A stretch of DNA of 64,000 nt from Psychrobacter sp. LV10R520-6. GTDB taxonomy: Bacteria; Pseudomonadota; Gammaproteobacteria; Pseudomonadales; Moraxellaceae. Both the position numbers and the translations under genes were made by a program. The notes below the pieces were generated by a model that saw only the letters and a program-made list of their open reading frames with translations, was not told the DNA's origin and did no database searches. Location: positions 1,860,001-1,924,000 of the forward strand of contig NZ_LT900024.1 of assembly GCF_900182925.1 (NCBI RefSeq), written 5' to 3'. Below are positions 35,893 through 44,313 of the stretch, one piece after another. Each line of letters begins with the position of its first letter. Position 1 is the first letter of the stretch.

Positions 35893-36837
35893 ATGAATAT
35901 TAGTATTCGCCAACTAGATGCTTTTATCAAAGTCGCTGACAACGGTAGCTTTACCCGTGCCAGTGAGCAGATGCATTTGACCCAGTCTGCCGTCAGCGGA
36001 TTGATTAAAGAGTTAGAGACCAACCTCGAAATAGTATTTTTTGATCGCACTACCCGGCAGCTGTCGTTGTCTACAGTGGGACGAAATCTGCTGCCGCAAG
36101 CTCGTAGAGTGCTCAATGAAATGCACTTGTTTGTCAATGAAGCAAGCAGTTTGACTAGCCTTGCGCAAGGACAAGTACGCTTGGCGGTATCGCAATTTGC
36201 CGCTTCATCCATGCCTGCGGTGGTAGCACAATTTACTAAAGAGTATCCCGATATTAGCGTGTCGTTGTTAGATTGCTCAGCAGAGAACGTGCTTGAATAC
36301 ATTCAAAACATTGAAGTAGATTTGGGTGTAGGAGCAGAGCTTAGCTTTATGGAGGCAGACGATGACGTCAGTGCTGATTTGTTATATCAGTTGCCGTTTT
36401 GCGTGGTGATGCCTGATAATCATGAACTGGCGCATCAAAGCGAGGTCACTTGGCAGCAGCTGCTAGGAACCCCGCTCATTACTCTAAACGGTCCTATCAA
36501 CGAGCAAGTAACGGCTGAGCTGGATGAGGCCGTTGCCACCCATATACAGCAGGCACGCTATAAAGTGAACTTTATGTCCACTGCGCTTGAGATGACCCGC
36601 CAAGGCTTTGGTATTACCTTGTGTCTACCCTATATGCCTGAGGTTATTGATTGGGTGAGCGCAAATGGGTTACAAATGCGACCGCTATCACGACCCGTGA
36701 AAATGCGACGGTTTTTTATCTATCAGCGCTCCTCTCGAGGGTTATCGCCTGCCAGTATTATTTTTAAACAGTTTTTGCAGACCTATTTTGATAGCTATTC
36801 TTTTGAAAACCACTTTAACGATTTACAGAGTTTTTAA
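35893..36837 (+). CDS. LysR-type transcriptional regulator
   Basis: The 314-residue protein has the N-terminal winged HTH of LysR proteins (RQLDAFIKVADNGSFTRASEQMHLTQSAVSGLIKELE) and an effector domain (GFGITLCLPYMPEVI). The ATG at 35893 is chosen to match the family start. It is divergent from hppD, with about 135 bp between, and upstream of the aminotransferase gene, so control of tyrosine degradation is likely. The effector is unknown. Confidence 0.88.
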   Translation: MNISIRQLDAFIKVADNGSFTRASEQMHLTQSAVSGLIKELETNLEIVFFDRTTRQLSLSTVGRNLLPQARRVLNEMHLFVNEASSLTSLAQGQVRLAVSQFAASSMPAVVAQFTKEYPDISVSLLDCSAENVLEYIQNIEVDLGVGAELSFMEADDDVSADLLYQLPFCVVMPDNHELAHQSEVTWQQLLGTPLITLNGPINEQVTAELDEAVATHIQQARYKVNFMSTALEMTRQGFGITLCLPYMPEVIDWVSANGLQMRPLSRPVKMRRFFIYQRSSRGLSPASIIFKQFLQTYFDSYSFENHFNDLQSF

Positions 36838-36983
36838 GAAAGGTTTAAAAAGTATTTTAATAGTTAAATGAATGAATTAACGGGTTGCGGGGAAATCTAA
36901 CGTTGAGTTAATAATCAAACTGGTCTATGCTTTTTGGCGGCTCGATTTATATTTTGTTGTATAAAGAAGATAAGGAAAATAAC

Positions 36984-38180
36984 ATGTTTGAACGTATCGA
37001 CTATTACGCTGGTGACCCGATTTTAGGGCTTATGGAAAAATTTTTGGCAGATAGTAATCCTAAAAAAGTAAATTTAGGCATTGGTATTTATTACGATGAA
37101 GCCGGTGAATTACCGGTACTCGACTGTGTAAAAACGGCCGAACAGCGCATTGCCGATCCTATTTCCCCTAGACCTTACTTACCTATGGCAGGACTGCCTG
37201 GGCATCGCAAAGGTTGTCAGGAGCTATTATTTGGTAAAGACGCTCCCGTCTTGCAAGAAAATCGCGTTGCTACCATCGCCACCATTGGTGGTTCTGGCGC
37301 ATTAAAAGTAGGCGCTGAGTTTATTCATCGATGGTTCCCGCAGTCCAAGTGCTATGTTAGTGATCCTACCTGGGGCAATCACATTGCCATCTTTGAAGGG
37401 TCAGATGTCGAAGTGGGCACTTACCCTTACTACGACAAAGCCACCAGTAGTGTCAGATTCGATGATATGGTCAGCTTTATTGAAAAGCTAAATAAAAATG
37501 ATGTGGTGTTATTACACCCTTGCTGTCATAACCCAACCGGCTTGGACTTGACCCAAACGCAATGGGACACAGTACTGGAGGTCATTAAGCAACGTGAACT
37601 GATCCCATTTATGGACATCGCTTATCAAGGTTTTGGCGAAGATATGGACAGCGATGCTTATGCTATTCGTAAAGCCGTTGATATGGGTTTGCCAGTATTT
37701 GTCAGTAACTCATTTTCTAAAAACTTATCGTTATATGGCGAGCGTGTCGGCGGTCTCTCAGTCGTTTGTCCTACCGCAGATGAGGCCGAGCGAGTCTTCG
37801 GTCAGCTTAACTTTATAGTCCGTTGTATCTACTCAAGCCCACCATCGCATGGTGGACGTGTGGTCGATATTGTTATGAATGACGAGCAATTACACCAGCA
37901 GTGGGTTGGCGAAGTTTATGGCATGCGTGACCGTATCAAAGCCATGCGTATCAAGCTCAAATCAGTGCTAGAAGCCAATCTTCCTGAACACGACTTTGAC
38001 TACATCACCCGTCAAAACGGCATGTTTAGCTTTACCGGATTGACGCCTGAGCAAGTCGAACGGCTACAAAGCGAGTTTGGCATCTACATGGTATCCAACT
38101 CACGTATGTGTGTGGCAGGCCTCAATGTCAGTAACATTGATTATGTTGCTAATGCGATGGTAAAAGTCTTAAAAGACTGA
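36984..38180 (+). CDS. tyrB: Aromatic amino acid aminotransferase
   Basis: The 398-residue class I aminotransferase has the pattern of the aspartate/aromatic family: PILGLMEKFLADSNPKKVNLGIGIYYDE, LHPCCHNPTGLDLT with the NPTG motif, and the PLP lysine in SNSFSKNLSLYGERVGGLSV. It converts tyrosine to 4-hydroxyphenylpyruvate, the HppD substrate. The ATG at 36984 has AAGGAAA upstream; the open frame begins 19 codons earlier. A terminator follows. Aspartate specificity cannot be excluded, but the context supports aromatic substrates. Confidence 0.9.
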   Translation: MFERIDYYAGDPILGLMEKFLADSNPKKVNLGIGIYYDEAGELPVLDCVKTAEQRIADPISPRPYLPMAGLPGHRKGCQELLFGKDAPVLQENRVATIATIGGSGALKVGAEFIHRWFPQSKCYVSDPTWGNHIAIFEGSDVEVGTYPYYDKATSSVRFDDMVSFIEKLNKNDVVLLHPCCHNPTGLDLTQTQWDTVLEVIKQRELIPFMDIAYQGFGEDMDSDAYAIRKAVDMGLPVFVSNSFSKNLSLYGERVGGLSVVCPTADEAERVFGQLNFIVRCIYSSPPSHGGRVVDIVMNDEQLHQQWVGEVYGMRDRIKAMRIKLKSVLEANLPEHDFDYITRQNGMFSFTGLTPEQVERLQSEFGIYMVSNSRMCVAGLNVSNIDYVANAMVKVLKD

Positions 38181-38219
38181 TTGTCGATTGATTTAAATAA
38201 ACAAACTGATGTTAAAAAG

Positions 38220-38246
38220 AGCTGGGCGATTGCTCAGCTTTTTTAT
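38220..38246 (+). terminator. Rho-independent terminator after the aminotransferase gene
   Basis: An 8-bp stem (AGCTGGGC with GCTCAGCT, one G-T pair) with a four-base loop is followed by TTTTTTATTT, about 40 bp after the stop codon. The remaining 280 bp up to fahA hold AT-rich promoter-like sequence and nothing else recognised. Confidence 0.8.
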
Positions 38247-38530
38247 TTAAAAAGACTTTCTATTCTGAGGCAATTTATTCCGGGATAAGTCATGCTAAAG
38301 CAACCTATTATGAAATAAGCTGACGGAAACAAGACTGATTTATACGACGCCAGATAGCAAACCAGATAGCAAAACAGTTACCAAAACTCCTTGCAATATG
38401 ACTGGTTATAAATTACATTATTCGTAAGCAGTTAACTATAGCGTAATTTATTGCACTGTTTTTTATTATACTAACTAAGCAACTATTACCTTAATTAAGC
38501 CACTTATACTAATTTAGCAAGGAGCATTTC

Positions 38531-39841
38531 ATGTCAACGATTGACAAAAACCTCACTTCATTTATCGATATCGCTAGCGATTCTGATTTCTCAATTCATA
38601 ACCTTCCTTATGGCATCTTCAGTGAGACTGAAGACACTACTGGCAATAACAAGCGCCGTGCCGGTGTCGCTATTGGCGATCAAGTGTTGGACTTATCAGT
38701 ACTTGAAACTGAAGGTCTGCTAACGCTAGAGGGTGGCCCCTATTTTGATCAGTCCACGCTAAATCCTTTTATCGAATCCGGTCGTGACAACTGGACAAAA
38801 GCGCGCAACACTATCCAAACCCTACTCTCTACCAACAGCAAAGATTTAGGTGACAACCAAGAGTTGCAGAAAAAAGCGCTGTTTAAGCAAGCAGACGTCA
38901 CCATGCATTTGCCAGTACGCGTTCCCGGCTACACTGACTTTTATTCTTCTAAAGAACATGCCACCAACGTCGGCACCATGTTCCGCGATCCTGACAATGC
39001 CTTATTGCCTAACTGGAAAGAGATGCCTGTGGCTTATAACGGTCGCGCCAGCACCGTCATCGTCAGTGGTACCGACATTGTCCGTCCTTCAGGCCAGCTA
39101 AAACCTAGCCCTGATGAGCGTCCTATTTTCTCACCTTGTAAGCGTCTCGATTTCGAACTTGAGACCGCATTTATCGTCGGTCAACCTAACAAAATTGGTC
39201 AACCTATCGCTATCGAAAACGCCTGGGATCATATCTTTGGCATGGTGTTATTTAACGACTGGTCAGCTCGTGATATTCAAAAATGGGAATATGTGCCCTT
39301 AGGTCCGTTTAATGCCAAAACCTTTGCTTCTGAGATTTCACCTTGGATTGTTACTTTAGACGCCCTGCAACCTTTTAAAACTTCAATCCCTACTCAAGAT
39401 CCTCAGCCGCTGGCCTACTTACGTGAAAAAACGAGCGATAACAGCTTCGATATTAACTTGTCAGTAGAGCTGCTACCAGCAAATGCTGCCAGTACTGATA
39501 GTGCAACGGTTCTTTGTGAAAGTAACTTTAAATATATGTATTGGTCAATGACCCAGCAACTTACCCACCACACCATCTCTGGCTGTAAGGTAGAAGTTGG
39601 TGACATGATGGGTTCAGGTACGATTTCAGGGCCAACGCCAGACACTTTCGGCTCAATGCTAGAGCTGGCTTGGAACGCAACCAAACCAGTTAAACTTAAT
39701 AATGGTGAAACGCGCAGCTTTATTGAAGATGGTGACACCGTAATCCTAAAAGGCCATGCCAAAAAAGAGGGCATTCGTGTGGGCTTCGGTGAGGTACGCA
39801 GTAAGGTATTACCCGCTTTAGACTTTAATTTTTCTGACTAA
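38531..39841 (+). CDS. fahA: Fumarylacetoacetase
   Basis: The 436-residue enzyme splits fumarylacetoacetate into fumarate and acetoacetate, the last step of tyrosine degradation. Typical blocks are an N-terminal SH3-like part (NLPYGIFSE, RAGVAIGDQVLDL), DFYSSKEHATNVGTMFR, the metal site LDFELETAFIVG with WSARDIQKWEYVPLGPF, and GDMMGSGTISGPTPDTFGSMLEL near the end. AAGGAG lies before the ATG. It is the first gene of a pair with the VOC protein. Confidence 0.95.
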   Translation: MSTIDKNLTSFIDIASDSDFSIHNLPYGIFSETEDTTGNNKRRAGVAIGDQVLDLSVLETEGLLTLEGGPYFDQSTLNPFIESGRDNWTKARNTIQTLLSTNSKDLGDNQELQKKALFKQADVTMHLPVRVPGYTDFYSSKEHATNVGTMFRDPDNALLPNWKEMPVAYNGRASTVIVSGTDIVRPSGQLKPSPDERPIFSPCKRLDFELETAFIVGQPNKIGQPIAIENAWDHIFGMVLFNDWSARDIQKWEYVPLGPFNAKTFASEISPWIVTLDALQPFKTSIPTQDPQPLAYLREKTSDNSFDINLSVELLPANAASTDSATVLCESNFKYMYWSMTQQLTHHTISGCKVEVGDMMGSGTISGPTPDTFGSMLELAWNATKPVKLNNGETRSFIEDGDTVILKGHAKKEGIRVGFGEVRSKVLPALDFNFSD

Positions 39842-39942
39842 CAGTCCTTTAGATAACAGTCGTCTAAATAAAAGCTCTAGATAACAGCTAAAGCACCGTA
39901 TGAATCGTCATCCAGCTCAGTTTAGCTTAGTTCAGTTCAACC

Positions 39943-40002
39943 CAGTCACGGTAAAGCAGCCATTTTATTTTTATGGTGGTTAAACCACTTTTACTGTGAC
40001 TG
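39943..40002. repeat. Nested hairpin between fahA and the VOC gene
   Basis: The outer arms CAGTCACGGTAAA (39943) and TTTACTGTGACTG (39990) pair at 12 of 13 positions, and an inner hairpin GTGGT-TAA-ACCAC (39976-39988) lies inside. It is in the leader of the VOC gene, 35 bp before its start. It may be an operator for the IclR or LysR regulator nearby or an mRNA structure tuning expression after fahA. Confidence 0.45.
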
Positions 40003-40037
40003 CCCTCTTTTAACTATTTATCAGAAGGATATTGATA

Positions 40038-40613
40038 ATGACTTTTAAAATAGAACAAATCCATCACGTCGCTTATCGTTGTAAAGACACGAAAGAGACC
40101 GTCGAATGGTATAAAAAACACCTTCATATGGACTTCATCTTGGCATTTGCTGAAGATCATGTGCCCTCTACTCATGCCTTTGATCCGTATATGCACGTCT
40201 TTTTAGATGCCGGTAACGGTAACGTATTGGCATTTTTTGAAGTGCCCAATCAACCTGAGATGGGCTTTGACCCCAACACCCCAGACTGGGTGCAGCATCT
40301 AGCGATGAAAGTAAAAGACCGTGATACCTTAATAGCTGCTAAAAAGCATTTAGAAGAAGGCGGTATTGAGGTTATCGGGGTTACCAATCATGGTATTTTC
40401 CATTCTATCTATTTCTTCGATCCTAATGGTCATCGCATGGAACTGACCTACGATGATATTACTTCAGAAGAAAAAGTCTCGATGATTACTGAAGAAATAA
40501 AGAAAGATATGCTTGATGAATGGACGCGTACCAAACGTGCCCCAGGCCATACTCACTTTTTGCATGCTGAAGAGCTTGCCGAAGCAAAAGAGCAGGTTCC
40601 TGTTGGAGAGTAA
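40038..40613 (+). CDS. VOC-superfamily dioxygenase-like protein of the tyrosine pathway
   Basis: The 191-residue protein belongs to the vicinal oxygen chelate superfamily (glyoxalase / type I extradiol dioxygenase). A His-His-Glu metal triad fits: His9 or His10 (IEQIHHVAYR), His87 (WVQHLAMKV) and Glu135 (GHRMELTYD), with two beta-alpha repeats. It is encoded between fahA and maiA. The usual cupin-type homogentisate 1,2-dioxygenase (hmgA) is absent from this cluster, and homogentisate ring cleavage is the one step between HppD and MaiA that lacks a gene. A role in that step is a reasonable inference, not shown. Confidence 0.82.
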   Translation: MTFKIEQIHHVAYRCKDTKETVEWYKKHLHMDFILAFAEDHVPSTHAFDPYMHVFLDAGNGNVLAFFEVPNQPEMGFDPNTPDWVQHLAMKVKDRDTLIAAKKHLEEGGIEVIGVTNHGIFHSIYFFDPNGHRMELTYDDITSEEKVSMITEEIKKDMLDEWTRTKRAPGHTHFLHAEELAEAKEQVPVGE

Positions 40614-40629
40614 TGAAAAATAAGGCGTG

Positions 40630-40659
40630 CTTTATTAAATGAGCTAGCATTTAATAAGG
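40630..40659. terminator. Hairpin between the convergent VOC and iclR genes
   Basis: CTTTATTAAATG and CATTTAATAAGG pair over 12 bases with one G-T pair and a six-base loop. It lies between two convergent genes and probably ends transcripts from both sides, though the flanking T-runs are short. Confidence 0.5.
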
Positions 40660-40731
40660 CGGCTAAAGATTGCCATCAACTAGATTATGAAGCTCAAAAT
40701 AAGTATATGGTCTAATTGATGACATTCATAC

Positions 40732-41601
40732 TTATGCAATTTGATAACGTTGAGCTATCGCCCGTACTTTGTCAGCCACTTCATGCTGCTGACTCATTGG
40801 TAGCTGTTCTGAAGTACCGATAATAGTAATGGCATAGTCTAATGGCACCTCTTTAATAAGGGCATCTGTAGCATGAGTAAGTTTCGGCAAAAGTACCGGG
40901 ATAGTAATAGCGTTGATGCCCATTAACATATCACCGGTGACCGTCGCATAACCTTGTGTGCGGATATCGGTTTGTAGCTGGGTAAAGTGTAGCCATTTAT
41001 CTGATATTTCAGCGCTGCTTAGTGGCTTAGTGCTATCAGCTTTGCTCTGCCATTCTGCCATTACCAAAGGTTCGATGACCGCATCTGGTTGATAGCTGGC
41101 AAATAACTGCCCTGTGGCAGAAGTTGTCAGTGGCATGCGTGAGCCGATACGCGTGATGATACTTATCGGGCTATCCGGCTCAACGGATTGAATAATAATA
41201 GGTCCTTCACTAAACCACTTGGCGATTTGCACCCCGCAGTTTAGAGCATCTTTAATGTCATTGGCAGCCGTAGTCAGTCGCTGTAAGATGTTATTTTGGT
41301 TGAGACCTGTATGACCTAAAGCTGCTAATGCTCCTAGAGCATCAACTCGCTCTCCCAGTCCATAGCGTCCATCATCGAGCTTACGGGCATAGCCTTTACG
41401 AATCAGGCTAACCAAGTAACGATGGGATTTGGCTGGATGCATCTGCATCGCTTGTGCAATGTCTTTTAGCATCATAGGCTCGTTATAAGCTATGAGGACA
41501 TCTAATATCGATAATCCAATCTCAAGTGACTGCACGCCCCCTTGGTTCTTGTTCGATGTTAAAGAATTATTTAAGGTTGAAGCGTTATCTGATGATGACA
41601 T
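40732..41601 (-). CDS. IclR-family transcriptional regulator
   Basis: The 289-residue protein has an N-terminal HTH (VLDVLIAYNEPMMLKDIAQAMQMHPAKSHRYLVSLIRKGYARK) and the C-terminal IclR effector domain (SRMPLTTSATGQLFASY, GYATVTGDMLMGINAITIPV). It is divergent from maiA and convergent with the fahA-VOC pair. IclR proteins such as HmgR control homogentisate genes in pseudomonads, so homogentisate is a likely effector by context. Confidence 0.88.
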   Translation of the reverse strand: MSSSDNASTLNNSLTSNKNQGGVQSLEIGLSILDVLIAYNEPMMLKDIAQAMQMHPAKSHRYLVSLIRKGYARKLDDGRYGLGERVDALGALAALGHTGLNQNNILQRLTTAANDIKDALNCGVQIAKWFSEGPIIIQSVEPDSPISIITRIGSRMPLTTSATGQLFASYQPDAVIEPLVMAEWQSKADSTKPLSSAEISDKWLHFTQLQTDIRTQGYATVTGDMLMGINAITIPVLLPKLTHATDALIKEVPLDYAITIIGTSEQLPMSQQHEVADKVRAIAQRYQIA

Positions 41602-41836
41602 TATTTGCTCAGTGGCCTGTTTTTTGCTCAGTTAAATAAAGATACGACTTGATGCTTATATCTAACCGTTTGAAATAAGCTAGATTTCACTTTTAAGGTT
41701 ATCAGTTTAAGCGCATTGGTCTAAAAAAATTAGCTTGCGACGACTCATAACACCTTATTAAGTTTAGCAGATTTATGATTGTGACTGATTATATACATAA
41801 TGATGAGCGTTTGATACCTGCCCAAAAAGGAGAATA

Positions 41837-42487
41837 ATGATGATGCAGCTTTATAATTACTTTCGCAGTAGTACCTCTTACCGTACTCGTATTGCCATGA
41901 ATCTTAAAGGTTTGGATTATGACTATATCGCGGTTAATTTGGCCCAAGACAAACAGTTGGAGTCGGCATTTAAATCTATCAATCCGCAAGGATTGGTGCC
42001 CGTCCTACAGACCGATGACTTATTGCTCTATCAAAGTCCGGCTATTTTAGAATGGTTAGAGGAAACTTATATACAAAATCCTCTATTGCCTAAAGATGCG
42101 GCGGGCCGTATGCAAGTACGCGCACTTAGCGCCATGATTGGCTGTGATATCCATCCCCTTAATAATCGTCGCATCTTACAGTATCTGCGCAATGAGTTAA
42201 CAATTGGCAAAAATGAGGTCATGACCTGGTGCCAGCACTGGATGGACGAGGGCTTTGCTGCTTTAGAAAAACTATTGGCAGAAGACAAATCACGTGGAAA
42301 GTTTTGCTATGGCGACAGTCCAACGTTTGCAGATTGCTATTTAATACCGCAGGTCTCCTCCGCCCGTCGTTTCAAAGTAGACTTAACCCCTTATCCCAAT
42401 ATCGTCGCTATTGATGAGCATTGCCGATCGCTTAAAGCCTTTGATGATGCTGACCCTTCAAAACAACCCGATGCACCAGAAGCTTAA
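41837..42487 (+). CDS. maiA: Maleylacetoacetate isomerase (zeta-class GST)
   Basis: The 216-residue protein isomerises maleylacetoacetate to fumarylacetoacetate with glutathione. It has the zeta GST start QLYNYFRSSTSYRTRIAMNLKGLDY (the SSxSxR site, with Thr where many homologues have Cys), NPQGLVPVLQTDD, and the C-terminal motif SPTFADCYLIPQVSSARRF. Three consecutive ATG codons (41837, 41840, 41843) follow AAGGAG, so the exact start is uncertain by two codons. It is divergent from the iclR gene. Confidence 0.94.
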   Translation: MMMQLYNYFRSSTSYRTRIAMNLKGLDYDYIAVNLAQDKQLESAFKSINPQGLVPVLQTDDLLLYQSPAILEWLEETYIQNPLLPKDAAGRMQVRALSAMIGCDIHPLNNRRILQYLRNELTIGKNEVMTWCQHWMDEGFAALEKLLAEDKSRGKFCYGDSPTFADCYLIPQVSSARRFKVDLTPYPNIVAIDEHCRSLKAFDDADPSKQPDAPEA

Positions 42488-42991
42488 TCTATATGATTGA
42501 AAGTTATCAAAAGCTGTCAAAAGTTATTAAATGAAGTGGAATTGAAGTAAAACTCTGATTTTCACTTTATTTTAGCTAAATAAAAATGATAGAAGCGGCA
42601 ACCCAGACATATAGCTGGTCTAAAAATATTTGAGGCCTAATAATTTCTTACATAAAAGAAAAAATAGTTTTAACACTTTGATAATAATAACTTTATTACA
42701 GGAAATTAAGCACATAATTGATAGTTTAAAGCGCATCGTAGGCTGGTAATTGTAAAATCAGTGTGCAACTGTGCACAGATAATGTTACATTTGGTTTGCA
42801 AGCTAGAAATACTCTTAGTTTGTAAAGGAACAAAATCAGGTAGCCTCAGGTAAGTACCCTATACCAGTGGGTTCGAGATTGCGAAATGACGTGATTTCCG
42901 CTGTCTAGCACGATAAATGCACAGTATTTATTCGATTGCTGCCCTTTAAATCACCTAAATGCTAAAAAATCCAAACCTATGGAGAATTACC
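42488..42991. other. Long intergenic region upstream of the pilus operon
   Basis: About 500 bp without a credible gene on either strand. It contains the direct repeat TGTGCAAC/TGTGCACA near 42763 and AT-rich stretches that could be promoters and regulator sites for the pilus genes. Nothing else was recognised. Confidence 0.6.
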
Positions 42992-43537
42992 ATGACATTT
43001 AACAAAAACCTACTTACCGCTGCGCTACTAACTGTTGGTGGCTTTGCCGCTATGTCTAGTGCCAATGCGGCGGAGCCTAACCCTGCCACTAGCAGTTTTG
43101 ACACTACGCTTGAAGTCCAGTCTATATGTACCATAAGCGCAGCTCCTATAGATGTCGATCTTTCGAACATTCAGGCAGGCTTGGCGACTACGGCTGTAAC
43201 AGGAACCACTAACCTCACTGTGAACTGCTCTAAGAGTGACGTTGCTACTATTAGCTTGACACCTGTATCAACCACCAGCCCCGACGGCACTGGCACCCTG
43301 CTCGGAGGAGTTGACACACTCGAAGAAGTTGCTTATAAATTGACTTCCGGCTCAGCTAGTGGCAGCGCTTGGGGTTCTACTACGGGCACTGAGGGCACGG
43401 GCAACACTGTGTCCACAGCAGCAGCAACTGATTACGCTACCGATATTACCACTGCTATATATCTCACAGTGACTGATGACGCCGATGTTACACCTGGTAC
43501 TTATAACGATACCATTACCGTTTCTGTAGCTTACTAA
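42992..43537 (+). CDS. Csu-type pilus major subunit (spore coat U domain)
   Basis: The 181-residue protein has a Sec signal peptide ending SSANA-AE and a single spore-coat-U/Csu domain: paired cysteines (SICTISA and VNCSKSD), and the C-terminal strand PGTYNDTITVSVAY used for donor-strand exchange with its chaperone. The ATG at 42992 follows GGAG; the frame opens 11 codons earlier. It is the first gene of a four-gene chaperone-usher operon and corresponds to the CsuA/B type. Confidence 0.88.
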   Translation: MTFNKNLLTAALLTVGGFAAMSSANAAEPNPATSSFDTTLEVQSICTISAAPIDVDLSNIQAGLATTAVTGTTNLTVNCSKSDVATISLTPVSTTSPDGTGTLLGGVDTLEEVAYKLTSGSASGSAWGSTTGTEGTGNTVSTAAATDYATDITTAIYLTVTDDADVTPGTYNDTITVSVAY

Positions 43538-43542
43538 TATCT

Positions 43543-44313
43543 ATGTTAAGTCTCTGGTTACGCCGTGTTGCGAGACCTGCTATTATCTTTAGCTTGCTCT
43601 TATCTAGTAGTGGAGCAATGGCGAGTGGCCTACAGGTCTCTCCCATCTCCTTAAACTTACAAGCTAGAGAAAACGCCAGTGGCCTGACCCTTAGTAACTC
43701 GAGTGACGAAGTGATAAACGCGCAAGTGCGCGTTTATCAGTGGTCACAGGACGAAAACGGCGATCAGCTCACCCCATCACGAGGGTTATTGGCCAGTCCG
43801 CCAATAATTAAGCTTAACTCCGGTGAAAAACAACTGGTCCGAATTATCCGCGCTAAGGCACCGCAGCAAGGCGCAGCAGCTGTGGAAGATACCTACCGAA
43901 TTTTGGTTAACGAACTGCCTGTTAAGTCTACTGATCAAAAAAGTGGTTTACAGTTTGCAATAAGCTACTCTCTACCGGTATTTGTGCAACCGATTGGTGT
44001 TGTCAAGACCAGCCCAAAGTTACAATGGCGATATAACTTGCTACCAGATAGTAAGCAGATGAAATTAAGTATCAGCAATAGCGGCAATGGCCATGCTAAA
44101 TTAGTTGGTCTGAGCATTATGGACGCTGCGGATAATAGCATTGATATACATCAAGGTTTACTGGGTTATGTTTTACCAGGCGCTACCATGCACTGGACAC
44201 TGAAAATACCGCCCTCCGCCCTACCGATAGGGACAACAACCGGTAAATTCAAGGTAACAATCAATGGAACTCAGACGACACAGGACGTCACACTGGACAA
44301 TTCCATTCGCTAA
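43543..44313 (+). CDS. Csu-type periplasmic pilus chaperone
   Basis: The 256-residue protein has a signal peptide (LLLSSSGAMA-SG) and a PapD-like immunoglobulin fold: LQVSPISLNLQARENASGLTLSNSSDE, VRVYQWSQD, LNSGEKQLVRIIRAK with the conserved Arg/Lys of the subunit-binding cleft, and DTYRILVNELP. It corresponds to CsuC. It starts 5 bp after the pilin gene and overlaps the usher by 50 bp. Confidence 0.9.
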   Translation: MLSLWLRRVARPAIIFSLLLSSSGAMASGLQVSPISLNLQARENASGLTLSNSSDEVINAQVRVYQWSQDENGDQLTPSRGLLASPPIIKLNSGEKQLVRIIRAKAPQQGAAAVEDTYRILVNELPVKSTDQKSGLQFAISYSLPVFVQPIGVVKTSPKLQWRYNLLPDSKQMKLSISNSGNGHAKLVGLSIMDAADNSIDIHQGLLGYVLPGATMHWTLKIPPSALPIGTTTGKFKVTINGTQTTQDVTLDNSIR

